Assembly (NCBI GenBank): GCA_028284385.1
Contig: JANQRT010000054.1
Span: 101,344 to 165,343, forward strand
Origin: Opitutaceae bacterium
GTDB lineage: Bacteria > Verrucomicrobiota > Verrucomicrobiia > Opitutales > Opitutaceae
Reading direction: 5' to 3'
DNA: 64,000 bases
Both the position numbers and the translations under genes were made by a program. Of the stretch, positions 52,869 to 61,880 are shown piece after piece. Each line of letters starts with the position of its first letter. Within the stretch, counting starts at the first letter, position 1. Under the pieces are notes generated by a model that had not been told where the DNA came from, did no database searches, and worked only from the letters and a program-made list of their open reading frames with translations.

Positions 52869-54002
52869 ATGAAGAAAGTTACTCTGATCCCATTCCTCCT
52901 GATTCTATTCCCAAGCCTTCTCATTGGAGGGGTCGTCTTCGAGATTGAGACGAAGGATCACGAACAATCTTCACCTAACGTCGATTCCATGCAGATGTGG
53001 GCCGAAGGGAAGAATTTGAAGATGGGGATAGCTCCTGGTTCTGGCCGTGGCCAGTCGTCAAACTCCGGGTTTTACTCGGGAGGAGGGAGTGGTCGTGGAT
53101 ACGGTTCTTCGCCAGGCGACCAAGGCGGTACCATGTACTATCTTGGGGATGAGAGGAAGATGGTTTTCATTAGCGGGTCCCAAGGCTTCTCGATCAATCT
53201 TGATTCATTTGCTCAGATGGCAGCTGCGAATCCGTTTCAAGGCATGTCTAGCGGTGGAGGCGATGCTCCTCCGGGCTTTCCGCCAGCGGTTTGGGGTATG
53301 CTTCCCGAGGATAAGAGGGCTGAGATCTTGAGGCAAATGGCTGAAAGCGGAGCCAACGTTCCTTCGACCCGCGGACAGGGTTTATCTGGCGGTGATGAAG
53401 AGCGCTATGTGGACACTGGGAAGACCGGCAGGACATCGGACGGCAAGCGCTACCGTGTCTGGAGGAAATATGTAGGGGCGGAATTGAAGAACGAGTTCAA
53501 AGTCGTTGACTGGCGTGATGTGCCAGGCGGTTCTCAGCTCAAAAGCGTGTTTGCCGATTTCAGTTCATTCTCGAACAAGATGCGCGAATCAGCCATGGCG
53601 GGAAGAGGATTCGATTCTCCTTCCGGAAACATGTTCAATGATCTAGAGGAAATTAATGGCTTTCCGTATGAAGGCGTTGAATACGATCGTAATCGAGTTG
53701 TTTCCAGTTTCACAGTCAAGTCGATGGTGGAAAGAAAACTCGCGTCTGCTGAGTTGTACCCCGACCCCAACATACCGGTCCAAGATATGGGGCAACTGTT
53801 GAATCAAGCCGCGGCAGGGCTGGGCGGCCTGCTGGAGCAGATGGGTCAAGGCAATCCTTACGGGGGAAGCAGCATCGATCGCGAGGCTCTTCAGCGAATG
53901 CAGCAGCAGAGACAGAACAACAGCTACAACAATAACAACTACGGTGGAGCCGGCTCGTCCAGCTCTATGGCGGCGGATGAAGCTGCGGTTGGTGGGAATT
54001 AG
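52869..54002 (+). CDS. Secreted Gly/Ser-rich hypothetical protein, 377 aa
   Basis: Begins with a clear signal peptide (residues 1-20, LIPFLLILFPSLLIGG). The mature part starts VVFEIETKDHE, a beta-strand pattern like the DUF4412 group, and then becomes low-complexity rich in Gly, Ser and Asn (GRGQSSNSGFYSGGGSGRG, and a final QQQRQNNSYNNNNYGG tract). A central block RYRVWRKYVGAELKNEFKVVDW is the best conserved-looking part. No catalytic motif. It follows uvrA by 155 bases on the same strand. Periplasmic or surface location is inferred. Confidence 0.7.
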   Translation: MKKVTLIPFLLILFPSLLIGGVVFEIETKDHEQSSPNVDSMQMWAEGKNLKMGIAPGSGRGQSSNSGFYSGGGSGRGYGSSPGDQGGTMYYLGDERKMVFISGSQGFSINLDSFAQMAAANPFQGMSSGGGDAPPGFPPAVWGMLPEDKRAEILRQMAESGANVPSTRGQGLSGGDEERYVDTGKTGRTSDGKRYRVWRKYVGAELKNEFKVVDWRDVPGGSQLKSVFADFSSFSNKMRESAMAGRGFDSPSGNMFNDLEEINGFPYEGVEYDRNRVVSSFTVKSMVERKLASAELYPDPNIPVQDMGQLLNQAAAGLGGLLEQMGQGNPYGGSSIDREALQRMQQQRQNNSYNNNNYGGAGSSSSMAADEAAVGGN

Positions 54003-54209
54003 TTGAGCAGCGCGGCCTTCCTGGCCCTCCTGTCATCAAAAGTAAGAATCTCGATGAGATTCTACTCAGGTCTTCCCTGAATTGGTCGGACAGCTTTTCT
54101 TAAAGAGAGTAAGCCAACCAAATTCTCATTGATAATATTTCCAACCGCCTTACTCTGCATTGGGATTCTAACTCGATAGTGTGATGGTTGGGCGTAAGGA
54201 AATGGAAAT
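54003..54209. other. Short intergenic stretch with a hairpin
   Basis: A perfect inverted repeat AGAATCTC / GAGATTCT with a 3-base loop lies at 54045-54063. It is not followed by a T-run on either strand, so terminator function is doubtful. Otherwise AT-rich sequence with a promoter-like region before 54210. Confidence 0.4.
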
Positions 54210-54225
54210 ATGAATACCTACCGTT

Positions 54226-54573
54226 ATGTGCTGCTGCTGTTATCCGGGATTCCGTCTAGGCTACTTGATGCTGCTTTGCTTCGCTCTCTTTTCGCGGCTC
54301 AAGATTGGCCATTGGCCTTACTACGCGCATCCTGATCCCAAACAATTGGATGCTCCGTTCCTTCACTCGATTACCTTGTTTGGTTTTCTTTTATCGTTTC
54401 TCGCGGTGGTCATTGCCCCGTTAGCCTTAGTTGTAGCGGCTTTCATCGATGAAAAGGAGCCTGGGATTAAGAAGAAGATATTTTTCCATACGATGGCAGT
54501 CTACTTGCTGGGAATCTCGCTATGGTCGCTGGATATTTCTATGGGCGAGTTCACCAATTGGCTCATCGACTGA
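54226..54573 (+). CDS. Small membrane protein, about 115 aa, N-terminus possibly frameshifted
   Basis: Two to three hydrophobic segments (FALF, LFGFLLSFLAVVIAPLALVVAAF, TMAVYLLGISLW) with the conserved-looking loop RLKIGHWPYYAHPDPKQ. No named family recognised. The start is odd: a good AAGGA ribosome site precedes an ATG at 54210, whose frame (MNTYRYVLLLLSG) fits a membrane-protein N-terminus but stops after 41 codons. The main frame from 54226 begins with an improbable MCCCCYPG. A +1 shift at about 54249 would join them into one smooth protein. An alternative start is the ATG at 54268. Confidence 0.65.
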   Translation: MCCCCYPGFRLGYLMLLCFALFSRLKIGHWPYYAHPDPKQLDAPFLHSITLFGFLLSFLAVVIAPLALVVAAFIDEKEPGIKKKIFFHTMAVYLLGISLWSLDISMGEFTNWLID

Positions 54574-54585
54574 TTGAATTAAAGT

Positions 54586-54795
54586 CTACCTGGCTCCTTT
54601 GGGAACGAACTTGGCGGCGTCGATGATCGACCACAGGTGGATGATCCATCCTAAAAGCACAAACCAAAGTAGGAAAGCCAGGACGAAATGAATTCCCGCC
54701 ATGAGCATCCTGCCTTGCAGCAATTGTCCTAGTCCTGGAATGAAGAAGCTGCACAGAGCAGCGAGCACGTTTCCGCCTGATCCTTGTCCTGCCAT
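54586..54795 (-). CDS. TM2-like small membrane protein, 69 aa
   Basis: Two hydrophobic segments with the characteristic first-helix motif FFIPGLGQLLQGRMLMAGIHFVLAF and the second-helix LLGWIIHLWSIIDAAKF, as in TM2/DUF-type pairs of membrane helices. Ends basic (PKGAR). Function unknown; such proteins often sit in operons of stress or secretion genes. It is convergent with the preceding small membrane protein gene. Confidence 0.7.
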   Translation of the reverse strand: MAGQGSGGNVLAALCSFFIPGLGQLLQGRMLMAGIHFVLAFLLWFVLLGWIIHLWSIIDAAKFVPKGAR

Positions 54796-54933
54796 AATAC
54801 CTTATATCCTCTCTTGTGGTTGTCGGCCTGTTTTTGCGAATTCGACTTCGCTAGCTCAAGCTAAACCTGATCCCTATTCACGATTTTGTTTTCTCTAGCT
54901 ACACGTTGCCTAGTTCGAAAGTTGCAATAAATT

Positions 54934-54945
54934 CAGAACGTTCTG
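54934..54945. promoter_or_regulatory. Palindrome CAGAACGTTCTG upstream of the VWA gene
   Basis: A perfect 12-base palindrome about 100 bases before the VWA protein start. The GAAC-GTTC core is related to, but not the same as, the palindrome at lexA. Role unknown; could be a chance palindrome. Confidence 0.3.
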
Positions 54946-55046
54946 TTACTATCTCTTCTCATTGACTCTTAGGAGCTTGTGTTGGAAATTGCTTTCGCCT
55001 GTTTCCAACCCTTTCCGCATTGCCTTCTCCTGCTAGTCGTTACCCC

Positions 55047-56021
55047 ATGACCAAACGTCGCCGTTCGCGCGGTTCACTCGTCGTCGCGATCGTCTTCCAG
55101 GTCGTTCTTCTGGCGGCCACTTTACTTATTGTGGTGGTTGATGAATCGGAGCCCGATCCTATAGCGTTTCAAGGGAGGCAAAGCGTCCAGCAATCGAGAC
55201 CCGACCCTCAACAACAAAAGATCCTGGACCGCTACTTGCGAAGCGTCAGCAAGCCTCGCTTGATGGACAGGCTTTCGGTCGAGACGAGTTTCGGCAACGA
55301 TCTACCGCCTCTGCCTAATCTTGCCTCTGACGCGTTTTCGCCCGATCCGCATGACTCGCTTTTCATGGAAGAGGCTGCTTCGCTCCTGGAGCAGTCTGAT
55401 CTTCTGAAGATCGATTCCATTGTTGGAGCCCAATCCTCATCGGTTTCGTTCTTCGGAGCGCGAGATTCAGGTAAGCGTATCGTCATTGTGGTAAACACTT
55501 CCGCTTCCGTGGTTCGCAAAGCCAAGGCGAAAGGCGTAACCATTGAAGCGATACAAGACGAGGTTGTTTCTCTCATTGAGGGATTGGAGAGCGGAACACT
55601 CTTTGGCATAGTCCAGTTCAGCCAGGGAGCGCGACGTTTTGCTAACAATCTGGCTCCAGCCATAGGCCCAAACAAGCGGGTCGCGTTGGACTGGATACGA
55701 TCGGAAATGAAGGGGAATCCGCCAGTGGAAGACGATCGTCTAGTAGGGCACGAAGCTGGCTTGGCCTTAGCTTTGGAGATGGATCCCGATCTGATCTTTC
55801 TCGTTTCTGATGGTGTACTCAATCGCCGAGAGCGATCAGGCAGTGGCTATCGATATCCGGAAATCCCATACGAACAATTCAGTAACGCCATTCGCAATGG
55901 TATGGACAAGAGAGGTCTCCGCGTGCGGCTCCACGTGATTGGCTTTGGATTAAAGGAAAAGGACCGAGCCGGTTTGGAAGCGCTTACCCGCAGATTCAAG
56001 GGAACGCTGCGAGAGTTTTAG
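55047..56021 (+). CDS. Membrane-anchored von Willebrand factor A domain protein with altered MIDAS
   Basis: 324 aa from the ATG at 55047. An N-terminal signal anchor follows a basic stretch (TKRRRSRGSLVVAIVFQVVLLAATLLIVVV), then a Pro/Gln-rich linker, and from about residue 140 a VWA fold (RIVIVVNTSASVVRKAKAKG, FGIVQFSQGARRF, LIFLVSDGVLNRRE, LRVRLHVIGFG). The metal site motif DxSxS reads N150-T-S-A-S, so metal binding may be weakened. VWA proteins mediate protein contacts. It stands alone. Related proteins in PVC bacteria are often of unknown function. Confidence 0.8.
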   Translation: MTKRRRSRGSLVVAIVFQVVLLAATLLIVVVDESEPDPIAFQGRQSVQQSRPDPQQQKILDRYLRSVSKPRLMDRLSVETSFGNDLPPLPNLASDAFSPDPHDSLFMEEAASLLEQSDLLKIDSIVGAQSSSVSFFGARDSGKRIVIVVNTSASVVRKAKAKGVTIEAIQDEVVSLIEGLESGTLFGIVQFSQGARRFANNLAPAIGPNKRVALDWIRSEMKGNPPVEDDRLVGHEAGLALALEMDPDLIFLVSDGVLNRRERSGSGYRYPEIPYEQFSNAIRNGMDKRGLRVRLHVIGFGLKEKDRAGLEALTRRFKGTLREF

Positions 56022-56060
56022 ATTTATAAAATCGTGGGCTGATTTTAAGGCGTACAAATT

Positions 56061-56597
56061 TCAAATGCTTTCAAGAATGTCCATCCAGAGCCGAGCTTCC
56101 TCCGGATGGCCATGTCCTTCGAGTTTTTCGGCTACCGTTTCCTTGCTGGGTTTTTCAACGATGTGCTTGGGGTCGTCAGGAAAGTCTGGTCTGGCTTTGC
56201 ATGTCAGTAGCCAACATGCCCAGGATCGCCATTTGCGCTGCTCTTTTCTTGGTTCTCCAAGCCGATCCGCGTAGTGCTGGAAATGAGCCCGAGGGTTTCC
56301 GATAAAGACGTCTTCAGGCGCATGCGTTAATATATGGACAAGGGCTTCATAGGGCAGCGGCCATTGGGACAGGACCACTTCATCTCCACACAAGTCGGCT
56401 CCCCAGGCTCTATCGAGGCACAGTATCGCTCGGGCAGGCAATCTCATTCGCCAAAGGTATTGACCGTAGTCAAGACAGGTGCGGTAGAAGGTCTCGCCGC
56501 GATCGTCCTTTTCGAAGCGATTCAAATCGCGCCATGACATTTCGCGTGATGGGCTGGGTAGAAAGGGGATGTCGCTTAATCGAGAAGAGGAATCCAT
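56061..56597 (-). CDS. Hypothetical protein, 178 aa, Trp- and Arg-rich
   Basis: No family recognised with confidence. The protein has no signal peptide or membrane segment. It has several Trp/Cys-containing helices (YRTCLDYGQYLWRMRLPARAILCLDRAW, RSWACWLLTCKARPDFPDD). The mid part reads like a small helical repeat (tetratricopeptide-like) domain. Conserved neighbours are not evident. Start ATG 56597. Confidence 0.65.
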   Translation of the reverse strand: MDSSSRLSDIPFLPSPSREMSWRDLNRFEKDDRGETFYRTCLDYGQYLWRMRLPARAILCLDRAWGADLCGDEVVLSQWPLPYEALVHILTHAPEDVFIGNPRAHFQHYADRLGEPRKEQRKWRSWACWLLTCKARPDFPDDPKHIVEKPSKETVAEKLEGHGHPEEARLWMDILESI

Positions 56598-57072
56598 GTA
56601 AGGAAAGCGTATAAATGCTGCTCCTCAAAGAGGCAGCCAGAGGGGATGCAAAATGATTGAAACAATTTCGCAATGATTTGTTGCCACCCCCCCATTTTTT
56701 TGCGTAGGAGATGGACTTTAAAATATCATTCTCCTTGTTCTCGCTCATTAAGTGGAAACGTCGCAATTTAGCTTAACTTCTCACGCGAAGCCCGTTGTTC
56801 GGCTTTGGTCGGCTAAGGTTGCCGCCTTCTCTCGCGATCACTCTAACTGCGTTTTTATCAAGCGCCCTGGATCCCTTCAATTCGAAGCGTTTCCTTCCGG
56901 CTTCCGTGAGGCTGCCCTGCATTGCAGATGCTTGTTTCTCTGACCTGAAGCTCGGCCTACGAAAAGCAATTGATGAAACGATGAAGCTCGCTGTATTGAA
57001 ATTCTCAGGATGCAAGGGCTGTCAAAGTAAGGGTCTTAGTTTAGTGGTTCTTATTCGAATTTCTTAGCGATC
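56598..57072. other. Gene-poor stretch upstream of purF
   Basis: About 475 bases. Small frames exist on both strands but lack start sites, conserved motifs or consistent codon use. A C7-T7 homopolymer run is at 56684-56700. A 28-codon frame starting at 56981 (MKLAVLKFSGCKGC) loosely resembles the first residues of PurQ but ends at once. No riboswitch was recognised. Promoter for purF is probably in 56950-57060. Confidence 0.4.
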
Positions 57073-58989
57073 ATGAGCGAATTGATTAAGCACGAATGCG
57101 GCGTGGCCCAGGTCCGGTTGAAAAAACCGCTTCAGTATTACGCGGACAAATACGACACTTTGCTGTACGGCTTTTTCAAGCTCTTCCTGCTGATGGAGAA
57201 ACAGCGAAATCGCGGTCAGGATGGAGCTGGAGTGGCTGCGATGAAGTTCGATATGCCGGCCGGCGAGCCCTATATGTTTCGCGAGCGTAGCGTGAAGAGC
57301 AACGCGTTGGATCGTATCTACAAAAGCACCCTCAAGCAGTACAACAAGCTGCAGCGCAATGGAGACATGCTGGCCGATTATGCCCCGTCCGTGAAATCCA
57401 AATTCGATTTCTGCGCCGAGTTCTATATGGGGCATCTGCGTTATGGAACGGCGGGCGGCTATTCCTTGGGCGACTGTCATCCCTTTTTCCGTCGCAGCAG
57501 CTGGCCGACCAAGAATCTGATCCTGGCGGGCAATTTCAACATGACCAATACGCGGCAGTTGAACGAGAGCTTGATCTCGATCGGCCAGCATCCGATTTTC
57601 GCTGCCGATACCCAGGCCTTGTTGGAAATGGTGGGTTTTCATTTAGACGAAGCTCATGACGATCTCTTTCATAAGTATCGTGATGAAGGTTGTCCCTCTG
57701 AAGAAATCTCGAGTCGCATCAGCCAGGAAATCGATTTGGTTGAAGTCTTCCGCGCTTCCGCCCGGGAGTGGGATGGTGGATACACCCTCGTAGGAGCTAT
57801 TGGTAATGGCGACTCGTTCATCCTGCGCGATCCAAAGGGGATTCGCCCGGCCTTCTATTTCGAGGATGACGAGATTTTCGCCTCCGCTTCTGAAAGAGCT
57901 CCGCTGATGACAATATTCAGCAAGGGTGTGGACGACATTAAGGAAGTCCCGCCCGGTCATATCGTTCTGGTGAAGAAAAGCGGCTCAGTTATTGTAGAGG
58001 AATTTAAAGAAGGCGATGGCGAGCGGACTCAGTGTTCCTTCGAACGCATCTATTTCTCGCGAGGCAACGATGCTTCCATCTACAAGGAGCGCAAGGCGAT
58101 GGGGGCGAGGTTGACCGATCAGGTGATGGCGGTTTGCGATAACGATCTGGAAAACACCATAATCAGTTTCGTGCCTAATACCTCGGAAGTCGCCTACTTC
58201 GGCTTTATGGAGCAGCTGCGGTTGTCGCGTCGTAAGGTGGTCAAAGAGGCTATCTTGAGAGCCCAATCTGAGAACGCTCTCGATGACCAGATGCTTGACG
58301 AGCTCATCATGAAAAACTGGCCGCGCGGGGAAAAGATAGCTCATAAGGACGCGAAGTTGAGAACCTTTATCTCCAACGAGTCGTCTCGCAACGACATCGC
58401 CTCGCATGTCTATGATGTGACTTATGGCATCGTGGGAACCAACGACAATCTGGTGTGCATCGAAGATTCGATTGTAAGGGGCACTACGCTTCGCCAATCC
58501 ATCCTTAAGATTCTCAGCAGCCTGAAGCCGAAGCGGATCGTCATCGCTTCGACCGCGCCACAGATAAGGTATCCAGATTGTTATGGCATAGATATGTCGG
58601 AGCTCGGCAAGTTCATCGCTTTTGAAGCCGCGGTTTCCCTGCTCAGAGAAAAGGGGAAAGGCGATCTCCTCAGTGAAATCTACCGTAAGTGCCTGGAAAG
58701 TCTGAGCTCTCAGGAAGTCTGCCCTATCAACTACGTGAAGGAGATCTACAAACCCTTTACGGCCGAGGAGATTTCAGCCAAGATTGCCGAACTGGTGTAT
58801 CCAAAGAATGTGGGCTGGAATGGAGAAGTCTGCATTGTCTACCAGACGATCGAAGGCCTCAGGTCGGCTTTGCCTAACCATACCGGTGATTGGTATTTCA
58901 CAGGCGACTTTCCTACGGACGGCGGCTACCGAGTCGTGAACCGAGCTTTTGTGAACTACTTCGACAACGCTCAAGTAAGAAGCTACTAA
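57073..58989 (+). CDS. purF: Amidophosphoribosyltransferase, long Bacteroidetes-like form
   Basis: 638 aa, longer than E. coli PurF (505). Makes 5-phosphoribosylamine from PRPP and glutamine, the first committed step of purine synthesis. The N-terminal glutaminase (Ntn hydrolase) starts after a short propeptide: MSELIKHE then C9-GVAQVRL, so C9 should become the N-terminal nucleophile after cleavage. Glutaminase blocks include RNRGQDGAG and GHLRYGT. The phosphoribosyltransferase domain has the PRPP loop VCIEDSIVRGTT. The same layout is known in Bacteroidetes. It is followed by purM after 93 bases on the same strand. Confidence 0.93.
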   Translation: MSELIKHECGVAQVRLKKPLQYYADKYDTLLYGFFKLFLLMEKQRNRGQDGAGVAAMKFDMPAGEPYMFRERSVKSNALDRIYKSTLKQYNKLQRNGDMLADYAPSVKSKFDFCAEFYMGHLRYGTAGGYSLGDCHPFFRRSSWPTKNLILAGNFNMTNTRQLNESLISIGQHPIFAADTQALLEMVGFHLDEAHDDLFHKYRDEGCPSEEISSRISQEIDLVEVFRASAREWDGGYTLVGAIGNGDSFILRDPKGIRPAFYFEDDEIFASASERAPLMTIFSKGVDDIKEVPPGHIVLVKKSGSVIVEEFKEGDGERTQCSFERIYFSRGNDASIYKERKAMGARLTDQVMAVCDNDLENTIISFVPNTSEVAYFGFMEQLRLSRRKVVKEAILRAQSENALDDQMLDELIMKNWPRGEKIAHKDAKLRTFISNESSRNDIASHVYDVTYGIVGTNDNLVCIEDSIVRGTTLRQSILKILSSLKPKRIVIASTAPQIRYPDCYGIDMSELGKFIAFEAAVSLLREKGKGDLLSEIYRKCLESLSSQEVCPINYVKEIYKPFTAEEISAKIAELVYPKNVGWNGEVCIVYQTIEGLRSALPNHTGDWYFTGDFPTDGGYRVVNRAFVNYFDNAQVRSY

Positions 58990-59082
58990 GTCAAACTAGG
59001 AAACAGGAATTAAATAATAAAAATTTGGATACAGAAATCTTGAATTTCTTCATTTTCCCTTCTGCCTTTTACCTTTAAGATA

Positions 59083-60165
59083 ATGCCACCAAAAAAGAAA
59101 ACGAAAGCCTATGCGGAAGCAGGTGTGGATATCGATCTCTACGATCGAGTGAAAACGGGTCTTAAATCCTCGCTGAAAAACGCGACTCGTCCTGAAGTGC
59201 TAGGAGCGGTGGGCGGCTTTGGTGGACTGTTCGATATTTCCAAGCTGAAATACAAGGAACCTGTTCTGGTCAGCAGTATCGATGGAGTGGGTACTAAATT
59301 GAAGCTAGCCTTCGACTCGGGTATGCACAAGAGCGTCGGTATCGATATCGTGAACCACTGTATAGACGATATTACGGTTCTTGGCGCGGAGCCACTTTTC
59401 TTTCTGGACTATTTTGGAGTAGGCAAGCTGGAGCCTAAGGTTTTCAAACAGTTGATCGCGGGACTTGCCGAAGCTTGCGCGGCCGCCAATTGCGCTTTGA
59501 TTGGTGGCGAGACGGCCGAGATGCCCGGCTTTTATCAGGCTGGAGAATACGACCTAGCCGGTGTCATTGTCGGCGTGGTCGAGAAGAAGAAAATGATTTC
59601 AGGTCAGACCATTCGCAAAGGGGATGCTGTGATTGGCCTGCCTTCCAATGGTTTGCATACGAACGGTTTCTCCCTGGCTCGAAAGGTTCTTTTCGAAAAG
59701 GCCAAACTCGGTTTCAAGGATAGGGTTCCCGGATCTCGTCAGACGGTGCTTAAGGCGTTACAGGCCCCGCACACGAGCTATTCTCAAGTTGTCCAAGCTC
59801 TGTTGAAGCGTTACAATCGCGGAGCGTCCTCGAAAGTCAGGAAGGGAAATGCGATATTCGGCATCGCTCACCTCACGGGAGGCGGATTTACAGGGAACAT
59901 TCCTCGCATTTTGCCAGACAATGTCGATGTGGTTATAGACACGAATGCCTGGAAGCCGTTGCCGATCTTCAAGTTGATCGAGGAGAAGGGAAAAATCGAC
60001 TTCGACGAGATGTACGAAGTTTTCAACATGGGCATTGGCATGACCTTGGTAACCAGCTGGGACAAGGCCGAGGGCATTATGGCTGATTGCCGCAAGGCCG
60101 GATGCGAGGCGAAGCTGGTGGGAAGTGTCACCAGCGGGAGCGGTTCCGTAAAGCTGCTCCGCTAA
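59083..60165 (+). CDS. purM: Phosphoribosylformylglycinamidine cyclo-ligase (AIR synthase)
   Basis: 360 aa. Closes the imidazole ring in purine synthesis using ATP. Family blocks are YAEAGVDIDLYDRVK at the start, SIDGVGTKLKLAFD (nucleotide/substrate loop), GIDIVNHCIDDITVLGAEPLFFLDYF, GGETAEMPGFY and the GFSLARKV and HLTGGGFTGNIPR blocks. All typical positions are intact. It is in a pur cluster with purF. The leader to purM is AT-rich and may include a weak promoter. Confidence 0.95.
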   Translation: MPPKKKTKAYAEAGVDIDLYDRVKTGLKSSLKNATRPEVLGAVGGFGGLFDISKLKYKEPVLVSSIDGVGTKLKLAFDSGMHKSVGIDIVNHCIDDITVLGAEPLFFLDYFGVGKLEPKVFKQLIAGLAEACAAANCALIGGETAEMPGFYQAGEYDLAGVIVGVVEKKKMISGQTIRKGDAVIGLPSNGLHTNGFSLARKVLFEKAKLGFKDRVPGSRQTVLKALQAPHTSYSQVVQALLKRYNRGASSKVRKGNAIFGIAHLTGGGFTGNIPRILPDNVDVVIDTNAWKPLPIFKLIEEKGKIDFDEMYEVFNMGIGMTLVTSWDKAEGIMADCRKAGCEAKLVGSVTSGSGSVKLLR

Positions 60166-60180
60166 TACGAAAGGAAACCA

Positions 60181-60801
60181 ATGTTTGGATACAAAAAGAA
60201 TCTCTATGCTGCTGTCACCTCGATTGCCCTGTCTGGCATTCTGGTTTGCGGGGCAACTGCCGCCCCTCGCGTGGCGGGAGCTTCCCTTCTCGAAAAGGCT
60301 AAACGAGTCGAAGACGTGCTGTACGATCTGCTGGCCCAGCCACTCACGCAGGCCGAGGTCGATCTTTTTCTGCAGCATGCTGGTTCCGTGTTAACCTGGG
60401 CGGAAGCAAATGCTGAGGAATGGCTTGCGGCCGATGAATCGGAAAACCCTCTGGAAACGATTCGCGGCTTCGCAATCTGGAATCAAGTGGACGTGTCCAG
60501 CGCCGAGTTCGTCTCGCTGGTTGGCAAGCTGATGTTCGCTAAGGAGTTTTCGGACGATCCTATGAACGAGCTAGCTTTGAAGCAGGAAATGGCTCAAATC
60601 AGCGCTATGTACAACTCGGGACAACTTACCGAGCAGCAGGCGCAACAGGTAAAGGAGGTCATGGCGCAGATGACTGGTCTGCTGAAAGTGCTGCAAAATG
60701 GAGCTCAGGAGAACGTCATGCTTTACAAGAAAAACAAAACCGATATCGATGCAGCCCTTGACCGGTTCGAGGCAATCGATTCCGCAACTGCAACTCCTTA
60801 A
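60181..60801 (+). CDS. Secreted hypothetical protein, 206 aa
   Basis: Starts 15 bases after purM. A signal peptide (NLYAAVTSIALSGILVCGATAAP) is followed by helical sequence: an acidic region with VEDVLYDLLAQPLTQAEVDLFLQHAGSV and a Gln/Glu-rich coiled helix LTEQQAQQVKEVMAQMTGLL. No family recognised. Location is periplasmic or surface. The tight spacing makes it cotranscribed with purM, and 12 bases separate it from the next gene. Confidence 0.7.
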   Translation: MFGYKKNLYAAVTSIALSGILVCGATAAPRVAGASLLEKAKRVEDVLYDLLAQPLTQAEVDLFLQHAGSVLTWAEANAEEWLAADESENPLETIRGFAIWNQVDVSSAEFVSLVGKLMFAKEFSDDPMNELALKQEMAQISAMYNSGQLTEQQAQQVKEVMAQMTGLLKVLQNGAQENVMLYKKNKTDIDAALDRFEAIDSATATP

Positions 60802-60813
60802 CTATTATCCTAT

Positions 60814-61113
60814 ATGCTCGTTCACTCCGTATTCTTCAAATTCAAGCCAGACGTAACTGCTGAACAAATCGAAGGCGTGGCCGAAATGGCTCGCGGCCTT
60901 GGTAAAATCGAAACGGTACGGCAACTCTATATAGGCGCTCCCGCCGCGGTGCCCGAACGACCGGTTTGTCGTAACGATTACGAATTGGGTATCACGGTCA
61001 TGTTCGATTCAGTAGAGGATCACAACACCTACCAAGTCCATCCGCTACACACGGATTACGTTTCTACGAACACCCCGCTTTGGGAACGCGTTGAAGTTTT
61101 CGATATGGAGTAG
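60814..61113 (+). CDS. Dabb family (stress responsive alpha/beta-barrel) protein
   Basis: 99 aa ferredoxin-like dimeric alpha/beta barrel. The family start MLVHSVFFKFKPDVTAEQIEGV is clear, with GITVMFDSVEDHNTYQVHPLHTDYV in the second half. Members are small enzymes or stress proteins (some plant members induced by salt); the substrate here is unknown. Cotranscribed with the upstream secreted protein and purM. Confidence 0.88.
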   Translation: MLVHSVFFKFKPDVTAEQIEGVAEMARGLGKIETVRQLYIGAPAAVPERPVCRNDYELGITVMFDSVEDHNTYQVHPLHTDYVSTNTPLWERVEVFDME

Positions 61114-61260
61114 GGCTATCTTGCCGCGCTTTTTATTCTGGCCCCGTCCAAATTCTGGATACGAAACGGCGCTTTCGCTTTGTGATAAGATTGTTACATA
61201 GAGCGGCCTTGGCGGCTTAGTCGCTTGACAAACATACGCTTGGGGCTACAAGGATCGGGC

Positions 61261-61878
61261 ATGGAGGCCGCCCTGACCGAGCCCGTGCTCGTCTTGAATC
61301 GACTTTGGCAGGCAGTGAATGTGGTTGCTGCCAAGAGGGCTTTTTCTCTGCTCATTAGCGAGCATGCTCAGGTCGTGCATGCGGAAAACGATGACTTTCA
61401 GGTTTTCAGTATTCTGGATTGGATTGATTTCTCGCGAGAGAATCCACCGCTGCGAGAAGCCGATGCCGTGCGAACCGTTCGCTATCCGGTTCGATTGCCT
61501 CGCATTATTCTACTGTCCGTCTTCGACAAGATGCCGAAAAAGGAATTGAAGCTGACGCGCAAGAACGTTTTCGAGCGGGACAAGCGTCATTGCCAGTATT
61601 GCGGCAAGAGTTTCCCATTCGAAGAGCTGAATCTCGACCACGTCATTCCCCGGCACTATGGAGGCAAGACGACCTGGGAGAACATCGTCTGTTCCTGCAT
61701 CAAGTGCAATTCCCGCAAGGCCAATCGGCTGCCTCACGAGGCGAACATGCGTCTCATCCAAAAGCCGTCGCGCCCTAAATGGCGCCCGGTTATCAGTCTG
61801 GCCGCTCGGGGCAAGAAGCACGACGAGTGGAAACACTTTCTCGATCTGGCCTACTGGAACGTCGAGTTGGAAAATTAG
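61261..61878 (+). CDS. HNH endonuclease family protein
   Basis: 205 aa from the ATG at 61261 (a TTG at 61225 would add 12 residues). The HNH core has C111-x2-C114 zinc ligands (HCQYCGKSF), NLDHVIPRHYGG with D126-H127, WENIV (N141) and a second pair in CSCIKCNSRK. An N-terminal domain with LVLNRLWQAVNVVAAKRAF and RLPRIILLS precedes it. This two-part protein is conserved in many bacteria including PVC and cyanobacteria; a role as nuclease in DNA processing is likely but unproven. Not next to a restriction system. Confidence 0.88.
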   Translation: MEAALTEPVLVLNRLWQAVNVVAAKRAFSLLISEHAQVVHAENDDFQVFSILDWIDFSRENPPLREADAVRTVRYPVRLPRIILLSVFDKMPKKELKLTRKNVFERDKRHCQYCGKSFPFEELNLDHVIPRHYGGKTTWENIVCSCIKCNSRKANRLPHEANMRLIQKPSRPKWRPVISLAARGKKHDEWKHFLDLAYWNVELEN

Positions 61879-61880
61879 GC

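Noticed and set aside
54045..54063. Hairpin after the Gly/Ser-rich protein gene as terminator
   Set aside because: Perfect 8-bp stem but no T-run on either strand.
56981..57067. PurQ-like start MKLAVLKFSGC upstream of purF
   Set aside because: Only about ten residues resemble PurQ and the frame ends after 28 codons; likely chance.
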